Positions 28,661 through 41,092 of a stretch of 64,000 nucleotides of DNA are shown in pieces. The stretch covers positions 87,001 to 151,000 of the forward strand of contig NC_080051.1 in NCBI RefSeq assembly GCF_026212465.1, read 5' to 3'. The position numbers and the translations under genes are program-made. The DNA is from Amaranthus tricolor. Taxonomy: Eukaryota > Streptophyta > Magnoliopsida > Caryophyllales > Amaranthaceae. The notes beneath the pieces are model-generated. The model was not told the DNA's origin. It made no database searches and saw only the letters and a list, made by a program, of their open reading frames with translations. The stretch's first letter is position 1; each line of letters begins with the position of its first letter.

Positions 28661-29206
28661 AAGGATCAATGATCAATGAAGAATGAACGATGAAGAATGA
28701 ACAAGGAACAATGATCAATGAAGAATGATCGATGAAGAATGAACAAGGATCAATGATCAATGAAGAATGAACGATGAAGAATGAACAAGGATCAATGATA
28801 AATGAAAAATGAACGATGAAGAATGAATAAGGATCAATGATCAATGACGAATGAACGATGAAGAATGAACAAGGATCAATGATCAATGAAGAATGAACGA
28901 TGAAGAATGAACAAGGAGTAATGGTCAATGACGAATGAACGATGAAGAATGAACAAGGATCAATGATCAATGACGAATGAACGATGAAGAATGAACAAGG
29001 ATCAATGATCAATGAAGAATGAACGATGAAGAATGAACAAGGATCAATGATCAATGAAGAATGAACGATGAAGAATGAACAAGGAACAATGATCAATGAA
29101 GAATGATCGATGAAGAATGAACAAGGATTAATGGTCAATGAAGAATGAACGATGAAGAATGAACAAGGATCAATGGTCAATGAAGAATGAACGATGAAGA
29201 ATGAAC

Positions 29207-32200
29207 AAGGATAAATGATCAATGAAGAATGAACAAGGATCAATGATCAAAGAAGAATGAACGATGAAGAATGAACAAGGATCAATGATCAATGAAGAAT
29301 GAACGATGAAGAATGAACAAGGAGTAATGGTCAATGACGAATGAACGATGAAGAATGAACAAGGATCAATGATCAATGACGAATGAACAATGAAGAATGA
29401 ACAAGGATCAACGATCAATGAAGAATGAACGATGAAGAATGAACAAGGATCAATGATCAATGACGAATGAACGATGAAGAATGAACAAGGATCAATGATC
29501 AATGAAGAATGAACAAGGATCAATGATCAAAGAAGAATGAACGATGAAGAATGAACAAGGATCAATGGTCAATGAAGAATGAACGATGAAGAATGAACAA
29601 GGATCAATGATCAAAGAAGAATGAACGATGAAGAATGAACAAGGATCAATGATCAATGAAGAATGAACGATGAAGAATGAACAAGGAGTAATGGTCAATG
29701 ACGAATGAACGATGAAGAATGAACAAGGATCAATGATCAATGACGAATGAACGATGAAGAATGAACAAGGATCAATGATCAATGAAGAATGAACGATGAA
29801 GAATGAACAAGGATCAATGATCAATGACGAATGAACGATGAAGAATGAACAAGGATCAATGATCAATGAAGAATGAACAAGGATCAATGATCAAAGAAGA
29901 ATGAACGATGAAGAATGAACAAGGTTCAATGATCAAGGAAGAATGAACGATGAAGAATGAACAAGGATTAATGGTCAATGACGAATGAACGATGAAGAAT
30001 GAACAAGGATCAATGATCAATGAAGAATGAACGATGAAGAATGAACAAGGATTAATGGTCAATGACGAATGAACGATGAAGAATGAACAAGGATCAATGA
30101 TCAATGAAGAATGAACGATGAAGAATGAACAAGGATCAATGATCAATGACGAATGAACGATGAAGAATGAACAAGGATCAATGATCAATGAAGAATGAAC
30201 AAGGATCAATGATCAAAGAAGAATGAACGATGAAGAATGAACAAGGTTCAATGATCAATGAAGAATGAATGATGAAGAATGAACAAGGATTAATGGTCAA
30301 TGACGAATGAACGATGAAGAATGAACAAGGATCAATGATCAATGAAGAATGAACGATGAAGAATGAACAAGGATTAATGGTCAATGACGAATGAACGATG
30401 AAGAATGAACAAGGATCAATGATCAATGAAGAATGAACGATGAAGAATGAACAAGGATCAATGATAAATGAAAAATGAACGATGAAGAATGAATAAGGAT
30501 CAATGATCAATGACGAATGAACGATGAAGAATGAACAAGGATCAATGATCAATGAAGAATGAACGATGAAGAATGAACAAGGAGTAATGGTCAATGACGA
30601 ATGAACGATGAAGAATGAACAAGGATCAATGATCAATGACGAATGAACGATGAAGAATGAACAAGGATCAATGATCAATGAAGAATGAACGATGAAGAAT
30701 GAACAAGGAGTAATGGTCAATGACGAATGAACGATGAAGAATGAACAAGGATCAATGATCAATGACGAATGAACGATGAAGAATGAATAAGGATCAATGA
30801 TCAATGACGAATGAACGATGAAGAATGAACAAGGATCAATGATCAATGAAGAATGAACGATGAAGAATGAACAAGGAGTAATGGTCAATGACGAATGAAC
30901 GATGAAGAATGAACAAGGATCAATGATCAATGACGAATGAACGATGAAGAATGAACAAGGATCAATGATCAATGAAGAATGAACGATGAAGAATGAACAA
31001 GGATTAATGGTCAATGACGAATGAACGATGAAGAATGAACAAGGATCAATGATCAATGAAGAATGAACGATGAAGAATGAACAAGGATCAATGATCAATG
31101 ACGAATGAACGATGAAGAATGAACAAGGATCAATGATCAATGAAGAATGAACGATGAAGAATGAACAAGGATCAATGGTCAATGAAGAATGAACGATGAA
31201 GAATGAACAAGGATCAATGATCAATGAAGAATGAACAAGGATCAATGATCAAAGAAGAATGAACGATGAAGAATGAACAAGGATCAATGATCAATGAAGA
31301 ATGAACGATGAAGAATGAACAAGGAGTAATGGTCAATGACGAATGAACGATGAAGAATGAACAAGGATCAATGATCAATGACGAATGAACAATGAAGAAT
31401 GAACAAGGATCAACGATCAATGAAGAATGAACGATGAAGAATGAACAAGGATCAATGATCAATGACGAATGAACGATGAAGAATGAACAAGGATCAATGA
31501 TCAATGAAGAATGAACAAGGAGCAATGATCAAAGAAGAATGAACGATGAAGAATGAACAAGGATCAATGGTCAATGAAGAATGAACGATGAAGAATGAAC
31601 AAGGATCAATGATCAAAGAAGAATGAACGATTAAGAATGAACAAGGATCAATGATCAATGAAGAATGAACGATGAAGAATGAACAAGGAGTAATGGTCAA
31701 TGACGAATGAACGATGAAGAATGAACAAGGATCAATGATCAATGACGAATGAACGATGAAGAATGAACAAGGATCAATGATCAATGAAGAATGAACGATG
31801 AAGAATGAACAAGGATCAATGATCAATGACGAATGAACGATGAAGAATGAACAAGGATCAATGATCAATGAAGAATGAACAAGGATCAATGATCAAAGAA
31901 GAATGAACGATGAAGAATGAACAAGGTTCAATGATCAAGGAAGAATGAACGATGAAGAATGAACAAGGATTAATGGTCAATGACGAATGAACGATGAAGA
32001 ATGAACAAGGATCAATGATCAATGAAGAATGAACGATGAAGAATGAACAAGGATTAATGGTCAATGACGAATGAACGATGAAGAATGAACAAGGATCAAT
32101 GATCAATGAAGAATGAACGATGAAGAATGAACAAGGATCAATGATCAATGACGAATGAACGATGAAGAATGAACAAGGATCAATGATCAATGAAGAATGA

Positions 32201-35200
32201 ACAAGGATCAATGATCAAAGAAGAATGAACGATGAAGAATGAACAAGGTTCAATGATCAATGAAGAATGAATGATGAAGAATGAACAAGGATTAATGGTC
32301 AATGACGAATGAACGATGAAGAATGAACAAGGATCAATGATCAATGAAGAATGAACGATGAAGAATGAACAAGGATTAATGGTCAATGACGAATGAACGA
32401 TGAAGAATGAACAAGGATCAATGATCAATGAAGAATGAACGATGAAGAATGAACAAGGATCAATGATAAATGAAAAATGAACGATGAAGAATGAATAAGG
32501 ATCAATGATCAATGACGAATGAACGATGAAGAATGAACAAGGATCAATGATCAATGAAGAATGAACGATGAAGAATGAACAAGGAGTAATGGTCAATGAC
32601 GAATGAACGATGAAGAATGAACAAGGATCAATGATCAATGACGAATGAACGATGAAGAATGAACAAGGATCAATGATCAATGAAGAATGAACAAGGATCA
32701 ATGATAAATGAAAAATGAACGATGAAGAATGAATAAGGATCAATGATCAATGACGAATGAACGATGAAGAATGAACAAGGATCAATGATCAATGAAGAAT
32801 GAACGATTAAGAATGAACAAGGATCAATGATCAATGAAGAATGAACGATGAAGAATGAACAAGGAGTAATGGTCAATGACGAATGAACGATGAAGAATGA
32901 ACAAGGATCAATGATCAATGACGAATGAACGATGAAGAATGAACAAGGATCAATGATCAATGAAGAATGAACGATGAAGAATGAACAAGGATCAATGATC
33001 AATGACGAATGAACGATGAAGAATGAACAAGGATCAATGATCAATGAAGAATGAACAAGGATCAATGATCAAAGAAGAATGAACGATGAAGAATGAACAA
33101 GGTTCAATGATCAAGGAAGAATGAACGATGAAGAATGAACAAGGATTAATGGTCAATGACGAATGAACGATGAAGAATGAACAAGGATCAATGATCAATG
33201 AAGAATGAACGATGAAGAATGAACAAGGATTAATGGTCAATGACGAATGAACGATGAAGAATGAACAAGGATCAATGATCAATGAAGAATGAACGATGAA
33301 GAATGAACAAGGATCAATGATCAATGACGAATGAACGATGAAGAATGAACAAGGATCAATGATCAATGAAGAATGAACAAGGATCAATGATCAAAGAAGA
33401 ACGAACGATGAAGAATGAACAAGGTTCAATGATCAATGAAGAATGAATGATGAAGAATGAACAAGGATTAATGGTCAATGACGAATGAACGATGAAGAAT
33501 GAACAAGGATCAATGATCAATGAAGAATGAACGATGAAGAATGAACAAGGATTAATGGTCAATGACGAATGAACGATGAAGAATGAACAAGGATCAATGA
33601 TCAATGAAGAATGAACGATGAAGAATGAACAAGGATCAATGATAAATGAAAAATGAACGATGAAGAATGAATAAGGATCAATGATCAATGACGAATGAAC
33701 GATGAAGAATGAACAAGGATCAATGATCAATGAAGAATGAACGATGAAGAATGAACAAGGAGTAATGGTCAATGACGAATGAACGATGAAGAATGAACAA
33801 GGATCAATGATCAATGACGAATGAACGATGAAGAATGAACAAGGATCAATGATCAATGAAGAATGAACAAGGATCAATGATAAATGAAAAATGAACGATG
33901 AAGAATGAATAAGGATCAATGATCAATGACGAATGAACGATGAAGAATGAACAAGGATCAATGATCAATGAAGAATGAACGATTAAGAATGAACAAGGAG
34001 TAATGGTCAATGACGAATGAACGATGAAGAATGAACAAGGATCAATGATCAATGACGAATGAACGATGAAGAATGAATAAGGATCAATGATCAATGACGA
34101 ATGAACGATGAAGAATGAACAAGGATCAATGATCAATGAAGAATGAACGATGAAGAATGAACAAGGAGTAATGGTCAATGACGAATGAACGATGAAGAAT
34201 GAACAAGGATCAATGATCAATGACGAATGAACGATGAAGAATGAACAAGGATCAATGATCAATGAAGAATGAACGATGAAGAATGAACAAGGATTAATGG
34301 TCAATGACGAATGAACGATGAAGAATGAACAAGGATCAATGATCAATGAAGAATGAACGATGAAGAATGAACAAGGATCAATGATAAATGAAAAATGAAC
34401 GATGAAGAATGAATAAGGATCAATGATCAATGACGAATGAACGATGAAGAATGAACAAGGATCAATGATCAATGAAGAATGAACGATGAAGAATGAACAA
34501 GGAGTAATGGTCAATGACGAATGAACGATGAAGAATGAACAAGGATCAATGATCAATGACGAATGAACGATGAAGAATGAACAAGGATCAATGATCAATG
34601 AAGAATGAACGATGAAGAATGAACAAGGATCAATGATCAATGAAGAATGAACGATGAAGAATGAACAAGGAACAATGATCAATGAAGAATGATCGATGAA
34701 GAATGAACAAGGATCAATGATCAATGAAGAATGAACGATGAAGAATGAACAAGGATCAATGATAAATGAAAAATGAACGATGAAGAATGAATAAGGATCA
34801 ATGATCAATGACGAATGAACGATGAAGAATGAACAAGGATCAATGATCAATGAAGAATGAACGATGAAGAATGAACAAGGAGTAATGGTCAATGACGAAT
34901 GAACGATGAAGAATGAACAAGGATCAATGATCAATGACGAATGAACGATGAAGAATGAACAAGGATCAATGATCAATGAAGAATGAACGATGAAGAATGA
35001 ACAAGGATCAATGATCAATGAAGAATGAACGATGAAGAATGAACAAGGAACAATGATCAATGAAGAATGATCGATGAAGAATGAACAAGGATTAATGGTC
35101 AATGAAGAATGAACGATGAAGAATGAACAAGGATCAATGGTCAATGAAGAATGAACGATGAAGAATGAAGAAGGATCAATGATCAATGAAGAATGAACAA

Positions 35201-35450
35201 GGATCAATGATCAAAGAAGAATGAACGATGAAGAATGAACAAGGATCAATGATCAATGAAGAATGAACGATGAAGAATGAACAAGGAGTAATGGTCAATG
35301 ACGAATGAACGATGAAGAATGAACAAGGATCAATGATCAATGACGAATGAACAATGAAGAATGAACAAGGATCAACGATCAATGAAGAATGAACGATGAA
35401 GAATGAACAAGGATCAATGATCAATGACGAATGAACGATGAAGAATGAAC
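29207..35450. repeat. Array block 5
   Basis: Short units start at 29,207, 29,487, 29,851, 30,173, 31,209, 31,489, 31,853, 32,175, 32,665, 33,029, 33,351, 33,841 and 35,171. The regional marker h5 GATTAAG appears at 31,629, 32,805 and 33,981, and again at 42,675 and 43,851. Neither the +1 G nor AAAGAGT occurs from here on. 28.5 to about 30.65 kb matches 8.1 to about 10.25 kb with an offset of 20,403. No gene seen. Confidence 0.92.
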
Positions 35451-35520
35451 AAGGATCAATGATCAATGAAGAATGAACAAGGATCAATGATCAAAGAAGA
35501 ATGAACGATGAAGAATGAAC

Positions 35521-35548
35521 AAGGATCAATGGTCAATGAAGAATGAAC
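35521..35548. repeat. Atypical 28-bp unit of type H
   Basis: This is the only short unit I found with h2 AATGGTC, so the 14-bp loss struck an H unit rather than the usual type. The homologous position in the second copy (45,391 region) has the full 42 bp, so the loss is private to this copy. Confidence 0.93.
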
Positions 35549-35716
35549 AAGGATCAATGATCAAAGAAGAATGAACGATGAAGAATGAACAAGGATCAAT
35601 GATCAATGAAGAATGAACGATGAAGAATGAACAAGGAGTAATGGTCAATGACGAATGAACGATGAAGAATGAACAAGGATCAATGATCAATGACGAATGA
35701 ACGATGAAGAATGAAC

Positions 35717-35772
35717 AAGGATCAATGATCAATGAAGAATGAACGATGAAGAATGAACGATGAAGAATGAAC
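35717..35772. repeat. 56-bp unit with doubled h5-h6 14-mer
   Basis: The 14-mer h5-h6 is present twice, at 35,745-35,758 and 35,759-35,772. This is the reciprocal product of the event that makes 28-bp units. A 14-bp loss at 35,521 in the same module exactly offsets it. Confidence 0.95.
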
Positions 35773-35898
35773 AAGGATCAATGATCAATGACGAATGAAT
35801 GATGAAGAATGAACAAGGATCAATGATCAATGAAGAATGAACAAGGATCAATGATCAAAGAAGAATGAACGATGAAGAATGAACAAGGTTCAATGATC

Positions 35899-35905
35899 AA
35901 GTAAG
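35899..35905. repeat. h3 AAGTAAG variant of the I unit, eight copies after 35.8 kb
   Basis: Copies start at 35,899, 45,783, 50,963, 51,929, 57,473, 58,439, 60,609 and 61,575. The equivalent position in the left part is AAGGAAG, at 51, 3,622, 9,532, 14,321, 15,287, 18,088, 19,545, 22,275, 25,846, 29,935, 31,937 and 33,113, plus 42,983 inside a duplication. Confidence 0.9.
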
Positions 35906-37004
35906 AATGAACGATGAAGAATGAACAAGGATTAATGGTCAATGACGAATGAACGATGAAGAATGAACAAGGATCAATGATCAATGAAGAATGAACGATG
36001 AAGAATGAACAAGGATTAATGGTCAATGACGAATGAACGATGAAGAATGAACAAGGATCAATGATCAATGAAGAATGAACGATGAAGAATGAACAAGGAT
36101 CAATGATAAATGAAAAATGAACGATGAAGAATGAATAAGGATCAATGATCAATGACGAATGAACGATGAAGAATGAACAAGGATCAATGATCAATGAAGA
36201 ATGAACGATGAAGAATGAACAAGGAGTAATGGTCAATGACGAATGAACGATGAAGAATGAACAAGGATCAATGATCAATGACGAATGAACGATGAAGAAT
36301 GAACAAGGATCAATGATCAATGAAGAATGAATGATGAAGAATGAACAAGGATCAATGATCAATGAAGAATGAACGATGAAGAATGAACAAGGAACAATGA
36401 TCAATGAAGAATGATCGATGAAGAATGAACAAGGATTAATGGTCAATGAAGAATGAACGATGAAGAATGAACAAGGATCAATGGTCAATGAAGAATGAAC
36501 GATGAAGAATGAACAAGGATCAATGATCAATGAAGAATGAACAAGGATCAATGATCAAAGAAGAATGAACGATGAAGAATGAACAAGGATCAATGATCAA
36601 TGAAGAATGAACGATGAAGAATGAACAAGGAGTAATGGTCAATGACGAATGAACGATGAAGAATGAACAAGGATCAATGATCAATGACGAATGAACGATG
36701 AAGAATGAACAAGGATCAACGATCAATGAAGAATGAACGATGAAAAATGAACAAGGATCAATGATCAATGACGAATGAACGATGAAGAATGAACAAGGAT
36801 CAATGATCAATGAAGAATGAACAAGGATCAATGATCAAAGAAGAATGAACGATGAAGAATGAACAAGGATCAATGGTCAATGAAGAATGAACGATGAAGA
36901 ATGAACAAGGATCAATGATCAAAGAAGAATGAACGATGAAGAATGAACAAGGATCAATGATCAATGAAGAATGAACGATGAAGAATGAACAAGGAGTAAT
37001 GGTC

Positions 37005-37011
37005 AATCACG
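37005..37011. repeat. h3 AATCACG variant, nine copies after 36.9 kb
   Basis: A single G-to-C change turns AATGACG into AATCACG in a C unit and puts a stop codon in the minus-strand open frame. Copies start at 37,005, 38,517, 39,273, 40,323, 46,469, 48,387, 53,035, 54,911 and 63,227. None was seen before 36.9 kb. Confidence 0.9.
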
Positions 37012-40000
37012 AATGAACGATGAAGAATGAACAAGGATCAATGATCAATGACGAATGAACGATGAAGAATGAACAAGGATCAATGATCAATGAAGAATGA
37101 ATGATGAAGAATGAACAAGGATCAATGATCAATGACGAATGAACGATGAAGAATGAACAAGGATCAATGATCAATGAAGAATGAACAAGGATCAATGATC
37201 AAAGAAGAATGAACGATGAAGAATGAACAAGGTTCAATGATCAATGAAGAATGAATGATGACGAATGAACAAGGATTAATGGTCAATGACGAATGAACGA
37301 TGAAGAATGAACAAGGATCAATGATCAATGAAGAATGAACGATGAAGAATGAACAAGGATTAATGGTCAATGACGAATGAACGATGAAGAATGAACAAGG
37401 ATCAATGATCAATGAAGAATGAACGATGAAGAATGAACAAGGATCAATGATAAATGAAAAATGAACGATGAAGAATGAATAAGGATCAATGATCAATGAC
37501 GAATGAACGATGAAGAATGAACAAGGATCAATGATCAATGAAGAATGAACGATGAAGAATGAACAAGGAGTAATGGTCAATGACGAATGAACGATGAAGA
37601 ATGAACAAGGATCAATGATCAATGACGAATGAACGATGAAGAATGAATAAGGATCAATGATCAATGACGAATGAACGATGAAGAATGAACAAGGATCAAT
37701 GATCAATGAAGAATGAACGATGAAGAATGAACAAGGAGTAATGGTCAATGACGAATGAACGATGAAGAATGAACAAGGATCAATGATCAATGACGAATGA
37801 ACGATGAAGAATGAACAAGGATCAATGATCAATGAAGAATGAACGATGAAGAATGAACAAGGATCAATGATCAATGAAGAATGAACGATGAAGAATGAAC
37901 AAGGAACAATGATCAATGAAGAATGATCGATGAAGAATGAACAAGGATTAATGGTCAATGAAGAATGAACGATGAAGAATGAACAAGGATCAATGGTCAA
38001 TGAAGAATGAACGATGAAGAATGAACAAGGATCAATGATCAATGAAGAATGAACAAGGATCAATGATCAAAGAAGAATGAACGATGAAGAATGAACAAGG
38101 ATCAATGATCAATGAAGAATGAACGATGAAGAATGAACAAGGAGTAATGGTCAATGACGAATGAACGATGAAGAATGAACAAGGATCAATGATCAATGAC
38201 GAATGAACGATGAAGAATGAACAAGGATCAACGATCAATGAAGAATGAACGATGAAGAATGAACAAGGATCAATGATCAATGACGAATGAACGATGAAGA
38301 ATGAACAAGGATCAATGATCAATGAAGAATGAACAAGGATCAATGATCAAAGAAGAATGAACGATGAAGAATGAACAAGGATCAATGGTCAATGAAGAAT
38401 GAACGATGAAGAATGAACAAGGATCAATGATCAAAGAAGAATGAACGATGAAGAATGAACAAGGATCAATGATCAATGAAGAATGAACGATGAAGAATGA
38501 ACAAGGAGTAATGGTCAATCACGAATGAACGATGAAGAATGAACAAGGATCAATGATCAATGACGAATGAACGATGAAGAATGAACAAGGATCAATGATC
38601 AATGAAGAATGAATGTTGAAGAATGAACAAGGATCAATGATCAATGACGAATGAACGATGAAGAATGAACAAGGATCAATGATCAATGAAGAATGAACAA
38701 GGATCAATGATCAAAGAAGAATGAACGATGAAGAATGAACAAGGATCAATGGTCAATGAAGAATGAACGATGAAGAATGAACAAGGATCAATGATCAATG
38801 AAGAATGAACAAGGATCAATGATCAAAGAAGAATGAACGATGAAGAATGAACAAGGATCAATGATCAATGAAGAATGAACGATGAAGAATGAACAAGGAG
38901 TAATGGTCAATGACGAATGAACGATGAAGAATGAACAAGGATCAATGATCAATGACGAATGAACGATGAAGAATGAACAAGGATCAACGATCAATGAAGA
39001 ATGAACGATGAAGAATGAACAAGGATCAATGATCAATGACGAATGAACGATGAAGAATGAACAAGGATCAATGATCAATGAAGAATGAACAAGGATCAAT
39101 GATCAAAGAAGAATGAACGATGAAGAATGAACAAGGATCAATGGTCAATGAAGAATGAACGATGAAGAATGAACAAGGATCAATGATCAAAGAAGAATGA
39201 ACGATGAAGAATGAACAAGGATCAATGATCAATGAAGAATGAACGATGAAGAATGAACAAGGAGTAATGGTCAATCACGAATGAACGATGAAGAATGAAC
39301 AAGGATCAATGATCAATGACGAATGAACGATGAAGAATGAACAAGGATCAATGATCAATGAAGAATGAACAAGGATCAATGATCAAAGAAGAATGAACGA
39401 TGAAGAATGAACAAGGATCAATGGTCAATGAAGAATGAACGATGAAGAATGAACAAGGATCAATGATCAAAGAAGAATGAACGATGAAGAATGAACAAGG
39501 ATCAATGATCAATGAAGAATGAACGATGAAGAATGAACAAGGAGTAATGGTCAATGACGAATGAACGATGAAGAATGAACAAGGATCAATGATCAATGAC
39601 GAATGAACGATGAAGAATGAACAAGGATCAATGATCAATGAAGAATGAACGATGAAGAATGAACAAGGATCAATGATCAATGAAGAATGAACGATGAAGA
39701 ATGAACAAGGAACAATGATCAATGAAGAATGATCGATGAAGAATGAACAAGGATTAATGGTCAATGAAGAATGAACGATGAAGAATGAACAAGGATCAAT
39801 GGTCAATGAAGAATGAACGATGAAGAATGAACAAGGATCAATGATCAATGAAGAATGAACAAGGATCAATGATCAAAGAAGAATGAACGATGAAGAATGA
39901 ACAAGGATCAATGATCAATGAAGAATGAACGATGAAGAATGAACAAGGAGTAATGGTCAATGACGAATGAACGATGAAGAATGAACAAGGATCAATGATC

Positions 40001-41092
40001 AATGACGAATGAACGATGAAGAATGAACAAGGATCAACGATCAATGAAGAATGAACGATGAAGAATGAACAAGGATCAATGATCAATGACGAATGAACGA
40101 TGAAGAATGAACAAGGATCAATGATCAATGAAGAATGAACAAGGATCAATGATCAAAGAAGAATGAACGATGAAGAATGAACAAGGATCAATGGTCAATG
40201 AAGAATGAACGATGAAGAATGAACAAGGATCAATGATCAAAGAAGAATGAACGATGAAGAATGAACAAGGATCAATGATCAATGAAGAATGAACGATGAA
40301 GAATGAACAAGGAGTAATGGTCAATCACGAATGAACGATGAAGAATGAACAAGGATCAATGATCAATGACGAATGAACGATGAAGAATGAACAAGGATCA
40401 ATGATCAATGAAGAATGAATGATGAAGAATGAACAAGGATCAATGATCAATGACGAATGAACGATGAAGAATGAACAAGGATCAATGATCAATGAAGAAT
40501 GAACAAGGATCAATGATCAAAGAAGAATGAACGATGAAGAATGAACAAGGTTCAATGATCAATGAAGAATGAATGATGAAGAATGAACAAGGATTAATGG
40601 TCAATGACGAATGAACGATGAAGAATGAACAAGGATCAATGATCAATGAAGAATGAACGATGAAGAATGAACAAGGATTAATGGTCAATGACGAATGAAC
40701 GATGAAGAATGAACAAGGATTAATGATCAATGAAGAATGAACGATGAAGAATGAACAAGGATCAATGATAAATGAAAAATGAACGATGAAGAATGAATAA
40801 GGATCAATGATCAATGACGAATGAACGATGAAGAATGAACAAGGATCAATGATCAATGAAGAATGAACGATGAAGAATGAACAAGGAGTAATGGTCAATG
40901 ACGAATGAACGATGAAGAATGAACAAGGATCAATGATCAATGACGAATGAACGATGAAGAATGAATAAGGATCAATGATCAATGACGAATGAACGATGAA
41001 GAATGAACAAGGATCAATGATCAATGAAGAATGAACGATGAAGAATGAACAAGGATCAATGATCAATGACGAATGAACGATGAAGAATGAAC

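Larger units (their letters stand above)
19461..29206. repeat. Array block 4, containing the second copy of block 1
   Basis: Short units start at 19,461, 20,161, 20,441, 20,805, 21,421, 21,827, 22,191, 22,891, 23,171, 23,535, 25,118, 25,398, 25,762, 26,084 and 27,246. 19,466-20,841 is repeated at 22,196-23,571 (offset 2,730). h1 AAAGATC occurs near 20,552 and again near 21,939. A private AATGATC in h6 sits near 22,143. The last 43-bp unit of the window is at 28,618. No gene seen. Confidence 0.92.
32800..38200. repeat. Segmental duplication, partner at about 42.7-47.7 kb
   Basis: Offsets are 9,870 (to 35.5 kb), 9,884 (to about 35.9 kb) and 9,464 (from 36.5 kb). The changes correspond to one 14-mer and ten 42-bp units. 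Shared rare markers are GATTAAG, the 56-bp unit, AAGTAAG, AATCACG and GATGACG. Confidence 0.85.
35451..41092. repeat. Array block 6, rich in rearranged modules
   Basis: Short units start at 35,451, 35,521, 35,815, 36,515, 36,795, 37,159, 38,027, 38,307, 38,671, 38,783, 39,063, 39,343, 39,833, 40,113 and 40,477. This is the first stretch with h3 AAGTAAG (35,899), h3 AATCACG (37,005) and h5 GATGACG (37,257). Intervals of 70, 112 and back-to-back 280 bp show many shortened modules. No gene seen. Confidence 0.92.
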
